Part shown: one piece after another, positions 25,110 to 35,000 of the stretch | How positions within the stretch are numbered: position 1 is the stretch's first letter | Layout of the letters: every line of letters begins with the position of its first letter | NCBI RefSeq assembly: GCF_963169125.1 | Contig: NC_084802.1 | Span: 13,640,896-13,704,895, forward strand | Origin: Humulus lupulus | Lineage: Eukaryota > Streptophyta > Magnoliopsida > Rosales > Cannabaceae | Length of the DNA: 64,000 bases | Reading direction: 5' to 3' | The notes under the pieces: generated by a model | Seen by the model: the letters and a program-made list of their open reading frames with translations, nothing else | What the model was told of the DNA's origin: nothing | Database searches by the model: none | Position numbers and translations under genes: made by a program

Positions 25110-25393
25110 GTTAAATAAGACTAGATAAATATATTAGCAGCCAAAATAACATAGCCTGCAACGGGAGTGGACAAAAATAAGAATGCAATGCAAACAGATT
25201 AACTTCAGCAAAGTAATTGTTAAATGCCAAAAGCTACGCTAAGAAACTTCTAGTTCTTGATAATAAAGATAATGCAACTCAAGGTCTTCAATAAACACAT
25301 CTGATTAATTGGTGATACAACAAAAGAACATTATATAATAACATGGAAAAATAAACTTGAACATTCAAAAGAGTATGTGACCAGTTAAAGAAA

Positions 25394-25566
25394 TCCCTCA
25401 GATCTCATAGCTAATCTGGTCAATAACAATATAACATGAGAAGCCAATCGGAGTGCTCTTAAAGTGGTTATCACAACAAGAGAGCGTGAGAAAGAGAGTG
25501 ACAGATGTAACAAGGCTCGTGATGCAAAACCATGAAACTGCTTCCCAGAGTTTTTCCATCACAGAG
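25394..25566 (-). pseudogene. Array unit 8: degraded subfamily A copy
   Basis: On - it opens GGCTCTGTGATGGAAAAAC and closes AGCTATGAGATCTGAGGG. The end arms no longer pair well (GGCTC against GAGGG) and the second TRATGA-like box before the 3' block is deleted. I read it as a decayed unit. Confidence 0.3.
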
Positions 25567-25633
25567 CCAAAAACATGTAAAGCACAAAGACCTAATGTTG
25601 TAAACCTCCGGACATTAAGTAAATATCCTATAA

Positions 25634-25964
25634 GCCCTCAGAGATTATAGTTATAAATTTCAGAAAAATTGAAAATTCATTAAAAACCAATCACATCTTC
25701 AAGGTTGAAATACCATCACTTCAACCACCACCAACAGCAAACATAGAACATCATCATCAAAACCACCGCCCCAACAGCAAAATAATAATAATAATAATAA
25801 TAATGATAATACAAAAAACAGCAACAGCAGCAGCAGCATTAAGGACTGTGCTTGTGATGATGACAATATGTACCGAGGACGGTGGGAGCAATGGGAGCAG
25901 AGAGAGATGGAGGCTTAAATGAAATCAAGGCATAAATCAATGCAAAACATTTTCATCATCGGGC
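25634..25964 (-). ncRNA. Array unit 7: C/D-like candidate noncoding RNA (subfamily C)
   Basis: On - it opens GCCCGATGATGAAAATG and closes ACTATAATCTCTGAGGGC, with GCCC/GGGC complementary ends and exact TGATGA and CTGA boxes. The interior carries an (ATT)n microsatellite, a GCTGCTGCTG run and the conserved phrase CCTTGAAGATGTGATTGG. 331 bp. Confidence 0.3.
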
Positions 25965-26621
25965 ATTATTCAAAACAACTTAACAGATACTGTATTAGTT
26001 TGTAGAAAAAACTATTCAAAGATTAAGTCCCTGATTGATAATTGAATAGAGAAAAATACTAATTGACATCAAACAAATTCTGCCCATTAAAACAAATAAA
26101 TTAATAGATTAGATCAACAAACAAAACCACTTGAATAACGTTTCTAACAAAAAAAAATACCACATCAACAAAGTAAAAATAAATACAAATGGGGAGCACT
26201 TATAATATAGAAAGAGAAGTTTAAGAAAACAACAAAACAATCCATCAGATCTTAATGCAAAAATTTCTAATAACATTTTGCATTATTCTCAACACCAATA
26301 CCATTACAACCACAGAAATTCACCACAAACAAATTAAAATGGAATTGTAAATATTTAAAAGAGTATATGATCAGTCTATAAATACCGTCAAATGAAATTG
26401 TAAATATTCAGAAGAGTATAATTAGTCTATAAAAGCTGTCAGATATTATAACTAATCATTTTCATAGATAATCATATCATTAACATAACATTAGAATTTT
26501 CATAATCAGACTTCCACACCGATATAGAAATATATGCTATAATGCACCATAAAGAGTTTCCTACCATGAGTGGGCAAATAACATATAAAGCAAGTCAAAT
26601 TTTCAAGGTTTAAACATTGTA

Positions 26622-26859
26622 TACATGCCCTCATATATTAAATTTAATAATTTCATGAATATAAAAAATTCATGAAAAGCCCATCACTCTTCAAAGTAAT
26701 TTAACGTTTAAAGTAATTTAATGTAAAGTTTAAACACCACCTCTTCAACCACCACCATCGCCATTCACCACCAACAGCAAACGTAGAACAAACAACACCA
26801 CAACCACAAAAAAAAACAAGATGTGTTCGTCAAAACATCACACACATTAACATAGAATG
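26622..26859 (-). pseudogene. Degraded array sequence (subfamily C remnant)
   Basis: Blocks such as catgccctcatatattaaat, aatttcatgaatataaaaaa and accacctcttcaaccacc are recognisable, but the CTGA box is lost (atatatGAGGGC on -). Degraded subfamily A sequence lies at 26430-26580. Both are on the same strand as the intact units. Confidence 0.3.
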
Positions 26860-27878
26860 TCTTCCTGATATAATAAGAGTCCAACTTTGAGTGCACGTCA
26901 CATTTCATAATAGTAACTATAACAATACATATTGAGCTTTTACGGATGGTGAAATGTACGACAATGGTGGTAACATAAAAAGATGGAGGCTCAGAATGAT
27001 ATTATCAACACAACATTCTCATATCCAGCAAAACAAAGATTGACAGATGTTGCATTAATTGTAGACTCACCATAAACTGTTAAAAGATAAATTTAAATAA
27101 AAAAATGGGAAAAAAAGTTGAATAATACTCGATAGGGCTAAAAAAATATTAATGGACATCAATCTGATTATGTACATTAAGACCAAAAAAATATCAAATA
27201 ATGAAAATATATATAATCAACAAAAAATACAGGACATATATAACTAACAGACAAAAAAATGGAATTTACTACTCAAAAACTTCCAAATAAATTAGAATTT
27301 TTTATTTATTAGAATTATAATAATACCTAATAAAGAAAAAGGGGCTATTAGAGATGCAAAAACGTTTAAAAGTCATTTAAAAAACAATCCTGTTTTACAA
27401 AATCATGATGATATTAAACCTTGAGAGCACAAATTTCTTTTCCCACTTATCGGATGCAAGAGTTTATGATAATAATACAACTTAGGGAAGAAACAATCAA
27501 ATTACTCGGGCGAATAAAAATACTGTTAAAGTAATACAAATAAAATGTACTTTTAAAGTACCCAATCTACAATACAAATTCGAAATCAACACATCAAAAG
27601 AAAGAAAGGTAAAATACACTTTTTACACAAGAGAAACAAAATATAATATTTACAACAAAGATTCCAATAAAAAATTCTAAAACAGTACTGAGAAGAATAA
27701 AATGCTTGCCCAGAAAGGCATCAATGAGAGTAGACCTTGAAAAATAAAACAATACTCAATCCAACAAGTTCTCCATGAACCCCTCAAACATTTTGGCAAA
27801 ACTTGCATTACAATCCAATCACATCTTTGGGAAGGTTAAATCATTACCACTATGACCATCTCCATCGTCGACATTAAC
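26860..27878. repeat. Segmental duplication copy B2
   Basis: Partner of 22259-23222, with the same landmarks in the same order. The pair shows that the array grew by kilobase-scale duplications of about 4.6 kb period rather than only by small-unit expansion. Confidence 0.8.
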
Positions 27879-28378
27879 AGAAGCCACTGTAAAACCATTC
27901 ACAAAAACCACCATAAAAGCACTCCCAATAGCTTCGCCACTCTATTCTTTTAAATAAAATATACAATGAATGCTCTTTTGGCCAAAAAGGAATGTCTATT
28001 TTACATCATCCACTGCGAGCGCTCTAAGATGAAATGATCAACGACAACAAGGAGTAACAATATGCACACAAATATGCGGCATATGGCCATGGAAGATTAT
28101 AATGAAATGTCTATTATGGTGGGAGCAGGAAAAAAACTGTTATCTAGCCTGAAAAAAAAAATTAGCTAACAATTTAAGAAGCTAAAATAGCCCCAAACAG
28201 ATGTGAAAAAAAGTAAATCCAATAAAAAACAGCAAACAGGTTCATTGAAAGGCATCATAGAAAAATAAACGTAATCTTTAAATAATTTTCCACTCGTGTC
28301 TATTAACAGATGATAAAGAAAAATAAAACAGAGAATAACAAACTTAAATATTCAAGAGTAGATGACAAGACAATATAA

Positions 28379-28601
28379 GCCCTCAGATCTCATAGCTAAT
28401 CTGGTCATTAATAGTATAACATGGGAATTTTCATTATAAGCCTTAAAAGCTTTCACAACAGCTTCTGTAATTGAGAGAGAGAGAAAGAGTGAGAGAGAAA
28501 TATGTATATATATATATATATATGTATAGAGAGAGATGTAACAAGGCTTATGATGCAAAACCATGAAACTGCTTCTCAAAATGAGTTTTCCATCACAGGG
28601 C
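28379..28601 (-). ncRNA. Array unit 6: C/D-like candidate noncoding RNA (subfamily A)
   Basis: On - it opens GCCCTGTGATGGAAAACTC and closes TTAGCTATGAGATCTGAGGGC, with GCCCT/AGGGC paired ends. The 5' block can also fold on itself (TGATGGAAAA against TTTTGCATCA). A CT tract ending in ttacag precedes the 3' block, so a 3' splice site is an alternative reading. A second box-like TAATGA starts the 3' block. 223 bp. Confidence 0.35.
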
Positions 28602-28718
28602 AAAAAATCATGTAAAGTACGTGAATTCTAAAAAAAATGACCATATCTTCAAATTATTATATAACGCAATAAAATATATATTTTGTAGCTATAAAAAGAG
28701 ACCATTTTAATAGATAAA

Positions 28719-28945
28719 TGCCCTCAGAGATTAATGCTAGAAATTTCATGAACATTGAAAATTCATTAAGAACCAATCACATCAGCAAGGTTTAAACACC
28801 ACCACTTCAACCATCACCTTTGGCATTCACCACCACCAACAGCAAACACAGATCATCATCATCATCATCATCATCATCACCACAACCACAACCACAACCA
28901 CAACCACAACCACAACCACAACCACAACCACAACCACAACCACAA

Positions 28946-28978
<33 letters not shown>

Positions 28979-29099
28979 AAAATTGAACCTTCAAAGATGA
29001 TGGTGAGTACCAAAGATGGTGGGAGCAGAAGAAGATGGAGGCTCAAAATGAAATCAATGCACACATCAATACAAAAATAAAAGGTCTCATCATCCGGCA
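28719..29099 (-). ncRNA. Array unit 5: C/D-like candidate noncoding RNA (subfamily C), microsatellite-swollen
   Basis: On - it opens TGCCGGATGATGAGACC and closes TTAATCTCTGAGGGCA. The ends TGCC and GGCA are complementary, so the T-A pair replaces the pattern seen in other subfamilies. About 28858-28970 is filled by (ATC)n, (CCACAA)n and (AAT)n microsatellites, which explain the 381-bp length. Confidence 0.3.
28858..28978. repeat. Compound microsatellite (ATC)n-(CCACAA)n-(AAT)n
   Basis: About six ATC repeats, roughly eleven CCACAA repeats and about eight AAT repeats follow each other directly inside array unit 5. The long open frame on - across it (runs of CG codons giving alternating Cys/Gly) is a product of the repeat, not a gene. 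Confidence 0.95.
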
Positions 29100-29417
29100 C
29101 AAACTTAATGGATCTCATCAGTTTTTTATTGCTTTTTATTTAAATCATTCAAAAAGGAGAAAAGAACAGGAAAAAATAACACCCGAATAGATAAAATATA
29201 TGATAAGGAAAATTTTTAATTTTATTCACATGAATAATTTTAACCAAAAAAGTGCCAAAATATCAAATGCAAAGTTCACCGTAGACCAAACAAAAAGTCA
29301 TAATGCAACTTACAAAAATACAAATCAAATTTGAAATTAAAAAATAATGACCAAAAAAGAGTAGCATCATGCACGTAACACAGTAAAAAGACCAATCCAT
29401 ACAAATCATTTGAGATA

Positions 29418-29663
29418 TAGCCCTCAGTTATTTTAGAGAAAACAACGTTTTAAAGTCATTTTAAAACGGCACTCAAGCACATAACCATGATTTTCATTAA
29501 AACCAGTTTGCATCTTCATCAATCTAGAGAGAGAGAGAGAGAGAGAGAATACAAAGAAAAGAAAAAAAAAAAAGATCATCTTGTTACCATGCAAAGATGA
29601 AAAGGATTTTAATGAAAAATCATGGAACTATTTGAAACTACCTCTATTTTCGTCATTGGGCTA
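29418..29663 (-). ncRNA. Array unit 4: C/D-like candidate noncoding RNA (subfamily B)
   Basis: On - it opens TAGCCCAATGACGAAAATAG and closes AAATAACTGAGGGCTA, with TAGCCC/GGGCTA fully complementary ends, as in unit 10. The C-like box is TGACGA. A (CT)n tract (29525-29548 on +) precedes GATTGATGAAGATGC and a TTAATGAAAAT box. 246 bp. Confidence 0.3.
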
Positions 29664-30094
29664 ATAATATTACAACAAGACCATAAACAAATACCACTTC
29701 TTTACTAAGCCATACACAGATTGAGTTTAGTTCAAAACTTGAACTCATTCACTCACTTGTTCAGCACTAATAGAAAATCATACGATAGAAACAACAGACT
29801 TTCATCAGTTCGCGTGTGCCCTGACACAGAAATATCCTTGAAAACATTTATCATCATTTATGACAAATTAATATCAATTATTGAAATAAATAACTCAGTT
29901 TAAAACAAAAGAGAAAGGAAACATGAAATAAGAATTTTCAATTAGAACTAGAGTGCACACAATAGCAATGTCTAGCTTATTTAATATTCTCCTGATTAAT
30001 GAATGTTTTTTTATATGTCAATCGATAAGGGTATTGTGGGAGTAGAAACATATCAAAATTCAACAGTGCATGTAATATATAATAGTTATTAAAA

Positions 30095-30337
30095 GCCCTC
30101 AGATCTCATAGCTAAATCAGATCATTAACAAAATAACCACTGACTTTTCATCAACGCCAATCTACATCTTCAATAACCTCGTGAGAGAGAGAGAGAGAGA
30201 GAGAGAGAAGAAAAAGAAGAAGAAGAAGAGTACGATGATGATGATGATGATGAAGATGATGAGGCAAAAAAGATGTAGCGGCTCATGATGAAAAGCCAAG
30301 GAATTGTTTCCAACATTGAGTTTTTCCATCACTGGGC
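30095..30337 (-). ncRNA. Array unit 3: C/D-like candidate noncoding RNA (subfamily A)
   Basis: On - it opens GCCCAGTGATGGAAAAAC and closes TAGCTATGAGATCTGAGGGC, with GCCC/GGGC paired ends. The 3' block by itself also has an exact TGATGAAAA box (in gcgtTGATGAAAAgtc) and a C'-like TTAATGAT, so a shorter RNA of about 55 nt from TGATGA to CTGA is an alternative. 243 bp with a CT tract and a GAT/TCA microsatellite. Confidence 0.35.
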
Positions 30338-30659
30338 AAAGTATCAATCATTTGTAAAACCCACTAACAACTAAAAAGTCAGTGCATATATTATATTGTA
30401 GACATCATTAGTTACTAATCATGGATTAAGTTCAGTTCGACATTACATATAGTTTTTCAATACAAACAACCAGAAACTATCTTAGTGAGGATGTAAACTA
30501 CTGGAAATGACACAGTAAAAATGTCATCACAAATCAGCAACTCAAAGTTATACATGATCCAAGGATACGGTACGAAATAATGGATGTGATCAACCATTGA
30601 GGAATAACAAATTCATTATATAAGTAACCATAGCAACCCATTAAATGTATTATTAGAGA

Positions 30660-30917
30660 GCCCTCAGATCTCATAGCTATATCAGATCATTAACAATATT
30701 AACCACAGATTTTTCTTCAAAGCCCATTTACAACTTCACCCACCTCGTAAGAGAGAGAGAGAGAGAGAGTAGTATATAATGAAAGAAAAAAAGAAAGAAA
30801 GATAGATAGATAGATATAGTGGTGGTGGTGATAATGACGCAACAAAGATGTAAAGGGCAATTATGAAAAACCAAGGAGAATTTGTTTCCAACAATGAGTT
30901 TTTTTCCATCACAGGGC
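30660..30917 (-). ncRNA. Array unit 2: C/D-like candidate noncoding RNA (subfamily A)
   Basis: On - it opens GCCCTGTGATGGAAAAAAAC and closes TAGCTATGAGATCTGAGGGC, with GCCCT/AGGGC paired ends. The 3' block alone starts GGGCTTTGAAGAAAAATC, which could also pair with the terminal GGGCTC through G-U pairs. 258 bp, with CT and CTAT tracts inside. Confidence 0.35.
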
Positions 30918-31363
30918 AAAAGCATTATTATACACGATATAATCATCTCTAGGAGTCAATCGAAAAGATCAGTGAACAGTAATACAATGCAGAAATAAAC
31001 ACGAATATAAAGTGAAAGTTCCTCCCTTCAAGTGGGTTGGTTCATATAAAGCTTTCTAGGCTGCATGTCCATCAATTAACGCGGCAAGAAAACTGTTCAG
31101 AGCCCAATGCATTCATCATCATTCCTTAAAGAACCCATCTACAGGACACACCAGAACAACAAAATAAACATTTAAAAACAAAATATGGATAGAGAAAGGT
31201 TCAAAACAGAGCAATAATCTGTCCTACGAGACACTAAAAAAATCATCATTGCGTTAATCTATTCAATACCCAGAAAGGAAACAAATCAAACAAAACGCTA
31301 ATGCAATGGCTTCACACAACAATTATAAACTGGTTTGGAGCTATATAAAAACACATTTGAAGA

Positions 31364-31646
31364 GCCCTCAGATCTCATAGCTTCAGTAGACTCATCTGCG
31401 GAAGAAGCTAATGGGTGTTCTTCAGAAGCCCTAACACGCCGCCACCGTACCACCTGCAGTGAATGTGTGTGGATTTGTATGTGTGTATATATATATATAT
31501 TTATATGAATGATGATAAAGAAGAAGAAGAAGAAGAAGAAGTAGTAGTAGCAGCAGTAGCAAAGGTGGTGGCGATGGCGAGTTAATGCTCGTGTAAACAA
31601 GAACCACGCTACCGCTCATTTTGATTTGAGTTTTTCATCATCGGGC
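31364..31646 (-). ncRNA. Array unit 1: promoter-proximal C/D-like candidate noncoding RNA
   Basis: First unit behind the promoter-like block. On - it opens GCCCGATGATGAAAAACTC, with an exact GATGATGA box, and closes GAAGCTATGAGATCTGAGGGC; GCCC/GGGC ends pair. The 3' block (GGGCTTCTGAAGA...CTGAGGGCTC) is about as GC-rich as an exon and follows an intron-like TC/AT tract ending in ctgcag, so a two-exon transcript is an alternative. An ATG in the 5' block opens a 62-codon frame dominated by a Leu run, which I do not accept as a protein. 283 bp. Confidence 0.35.
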
Positions 31647-31704
31647 CCCAAAACACAACCAAAAACAAGAAGAAGAAGAAGAAGACGAAGACGAACTAGA
31701 AAAA

Positions 31705-31796
31705 TTGAAAATTAGGGTTAGAGCTAAGACGAAGGCTGTATTTATTCGAGACTTGAACTGCCGAAAATACCCTTCAGCGGGAAATTGATTGGGCCA
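31705..31796 (-). promoter_or_regulatory. Promoter-like block: site II element, TATA-like motif, telo-box
   Basis: Read on -: GGCCCA (site II type; + 31790-31795), then cgaataaatac (TATA-like, about 31737-31748), then AACCCTAA (telo-box; + 31712-31719) in a likely 5' leader, about 65 bases before array unit 1. In plants, site II plus telo-box is the usual pair in promoters of ribosomal-protein, ribosome-biogenesis and snoRNA genes. That the block drives the array is inferred from position and orientation. Confidence 0.5.
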
Positions 31797-31817
31797 GTAG
31801 CGGATCAATTTTTTAAG

Positions 31818-31875
31818 GAGAAAATTACATAATACACCGTATAAAGCAAAAAAATTTGAAATATACGGTTGCCTA
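31818..31875 (+). repeat. MULE left terminal inverted repeat
   Basis: Aligns with the inverted right end over about 55 bp (GAGAAAATT..., CCGTATAAAG..., AATTTGAAATATACGGT). Two further tacggtttttta phrases follow to about 31915. Confidence 0.75.
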
Positions 31876-32077
31876 CTTTTATACGGTTTTTTATTTCAAA
31901 TATACGGTTTTTTATAAAGTCTTTTTTTCAAATTTCAAACCCCGAAGTTTTTTTGTATTCTCTTTCTCTTTCATCTGTTTCATTCTCCGTTTCTCATTTT
32001 TTCTTTGGCCGAGTCCGAAAACCTAACTGAGTTTCTTCATTTTTTTTCAAAATCGTTTGGCATTGACTGGTTAAACA

Positions 32078-35000
32078 ATGGTTGTCACTCGTGCGGGGTC
32101 TGCATCTCCTGCTCGGTCGGGTGCTGCGTTCTCTGGCCCAGCATCCTCGAAGCATTCCGACGATCAAGAGTCTTCCGAAACGAAGGGGAAACTTCTGAAG
32201 AGTAATCTTTCTCCTTTGTCTAAAGGGAAAGCTGTTTTGAAGTATTCATTGGATTCTCCCCTTCCTAATGTGATCGAGGATGATGTTGGTGGTTCAAATG
32301 AGTTGAAGGAGGGCGACATGCATGCGAGTGTTGACTTAATTGGGAAAAAGTTGAAGCGAAAACATGTTGCATTGTCAAAGAGCAAAGTCAGTGCGAAGAA
32401 ATCTAAGAAACTATCTATTGAAGGTTCTAGTCGAGTAAAGTGCAAGGCTAACAGAAAAATTGCGAAGAAGAATGTTGGTTTACTGGATAAACCGAAGGTA
32501 TTTATGTTTGTGTCGTTTAAATTCGTTTTGTTCTTTTTTTTCTGTTTTTTATGGGTCTATTTGTCTTGTTGCTGTTAACAATTGTTATTTTTTTGTATCA
32601 AAGTGTTACAGGTTTGTTAATGGTATTTCTGATGTTTGTAACCTTGTTTTCCATTTTTGTAAACATATGTTACAAGTCATAATTTGGTAGTTTTGTAACG
32701 AAGTGTTACAAGTTTGTTAATGTTCTTTCCGACGTTTGTAAATATGTTTTTCTTTTCTTTAAACTTATGTTACAGGTTCTAATTTGGTAGTTTGTGTATT
32801 TTATATATTAGGTTTTATATTCTTGAAATATGTTTTCTATGTTGTTCATGCTCTGATCTGATTTATGTTTTTAATTTTGTTAATTTTTGTTAGGTTTTTG
32901 TACCTATATGTTACATGTTTGTTAATGGTATTACTGAAACCATGTTTTTGTTTTTTTGTAAACATATGTTACAGGTCCTATATTGTTAGTTTTGTAACCA
33001 AGTGTTACAAGGTTGTTAATGTTCTTTCTGATGTTGTAAATATGTTTTTTCTTTTTTTGTAAACATATGTTACAAGTTCCTATTGTTAGTTTTTGTAACC
33101 AAGTGTTACAAGGTTGTTAATGTTCTTTCTGATGTTGTAAATATGTTTTTCTTTTTCTGTAAACATATGTTACAAGTTCCAATTTGTTAGTTTTTGTATT
33201 TAAAGATAATAGGTTTTATATTATTGAAATATGTTTTCATTTTTTCAAGTTTTGATTGTATCTGTTTTAATTTCATTTCATCAATTTGTGTTTTTCTTGT
33301 CATCTAATCATTTGATTTGTCTTGTTTTAAAATTTTGTTGGTTGTCTATTATTCTATGCAGCATATGGAATGTTTTATCAAACATGAGGATCATTATAGA
33401 GCAAGAGTCAATTTTCACTGTGGTTTTGAGAAGATCAATGTGATCTCAGAAAAATTGACTGACTCTCAAAAGGTTTTGTTTAGTAAGACTTGCTTTGGTC
33501 ATTTTCTAAACCTTAAATCTTATGCTAATCAAGCTAAATTGGTTCACCATGTTTTGTTGAGAGAAGTTAACCAACCAAACTTAAATGAAATGTGGTTTAA
33601 AGTTTGTGGAAAGCTGATTAGGTTTTCTTTGGGTGAATTTGGGTTATTGTCTGGGTTAAATGTGTTTGGTGATATTGATAGAGGTGGAATTAAGAATAGT
33701 AATCCTATTGGATTGTATTCGAAATTTTTTGGTGACCATACAAGGGGCATTTCAAGAATTATTGTTGAAGAAAGGTTTAAGGCTGCCAATTTTGATAATG
33801 ATGATGAGGCTGTTAGGATGGCTGTACTTTACCTGATCACTAACTTTTTGTATGCTTGGCAAAAAGAGAAGAACATTGAAAAAACTGACTTGTATCTTTG
33901 TGATAGTGGTGGTTTTAATCATTTTCCATGGGGAAAGGATATTTTTAATGTGACTCTCTCATCTTTGAGAGATGCTTTAAGGGAAAATGAAGTTGTTATT
34001 ACTCGGCAAGGTTCTTACCCAACCTATAAGTTGAATGGTTTGCCATTTGTTTTCCAAGTTTTCATTTACGAATCAATTCCTAGTTTAGAGGGAACTTATT
34101 GTGAGAAGGTTAGTTGTGGTCTGCCTAGGATTATAAATTGGTCATCTGTTGCAATCCCATCTCATAAGGAGCTTGAGAGGAATGTGTTTTCATTACATAA
34201 GGTAATTTTTATTCTTTTTGCTTTTCTTTATATATGAATTTATTTGATTTTTTTAATATTGTAAACTGATTTTTCTGTGTTGTTATTTGCAGACCAAAAT
34301 TGTTAAAGTTTTGCCCACTGATGAAGAGAACAATGCCTTCAAGCTTGAAGGTTTTTTCCAGTGCAACAAGGATATGAATGTTGCTGATTTTGAGGATGAT
34401 GATTTTGTTGCTCCTCCAAAGAAACCAACCAGTGAGGCTCCTTCCTCATCATATGTTCCTTGTGTGACATTTGGTTTTTCTGATATGAAAATTATTGTGG
34501 ATGAATGTCAGAAGAAGTGTAACATTATGTCTAAGGAAATTGCATTTTTAAAGTCTGCTAGTGAATCTAGACATAGGGCATTGATGGAGATGTTGGTTAA
34601 TCTGAAAAACGATCAAGATTTAAAACACAAGGCAGTTATGGAAATGTTAGGTGAGTTGAGGCCAAAATCATGTGGTATTAATGATGATATTGATCATGTT
34701 GATGTTGGTTTTGTGGGAGCTGATGTTGGTGATACTTCTGGTGGTGGTGGTGTTTCAAAGGAAAAGGATAAGTTTTTTGAGAATGAAAGTTTTACCCAAG
34801 TTTTTGATGAATGCATTCAAGCAATGCAAGAAGATGCTGCTGGAGATATGGTAATTGCAGATGATAAGAATGATACAGTAAATGAGAATGAGAAGACTAC
34901 TGGGAATGATGTTGAAGAAACAATGGTATGTATTCTTATCTAAATATTAATTTTATTGCTTGGTTGGTTTGTTATTTTTTATTTTATATTTTATAGATGT

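Noticed and set aside
28352..28603. Frame on - reading EAVVKAFKAYNENSHVIL after a ttacag splice-like site in unit 6
   Set aside because: Looks exon-like, but the same frame contains stops in units 2 and 3 and a deletion in unit 8. I keep exon remnant as an alternative in the array finding but do not call a CDS.
28807..29118. 103-codon frame on - with alternating Cys-Gly and poly-Asp runs
   Set aside because: Entirely a translation of the (CCACAA)n, (ATC)n and (AAT)n microsatellites.
31298..31619. Frames on - of 62 and 100 codons starting in array unit 1
   Set aside because: Dominated by Leu/Phe runs from a CTT/CTG microsatellite; the homologous positions in units 2-12 do not keep an ATG or frame.
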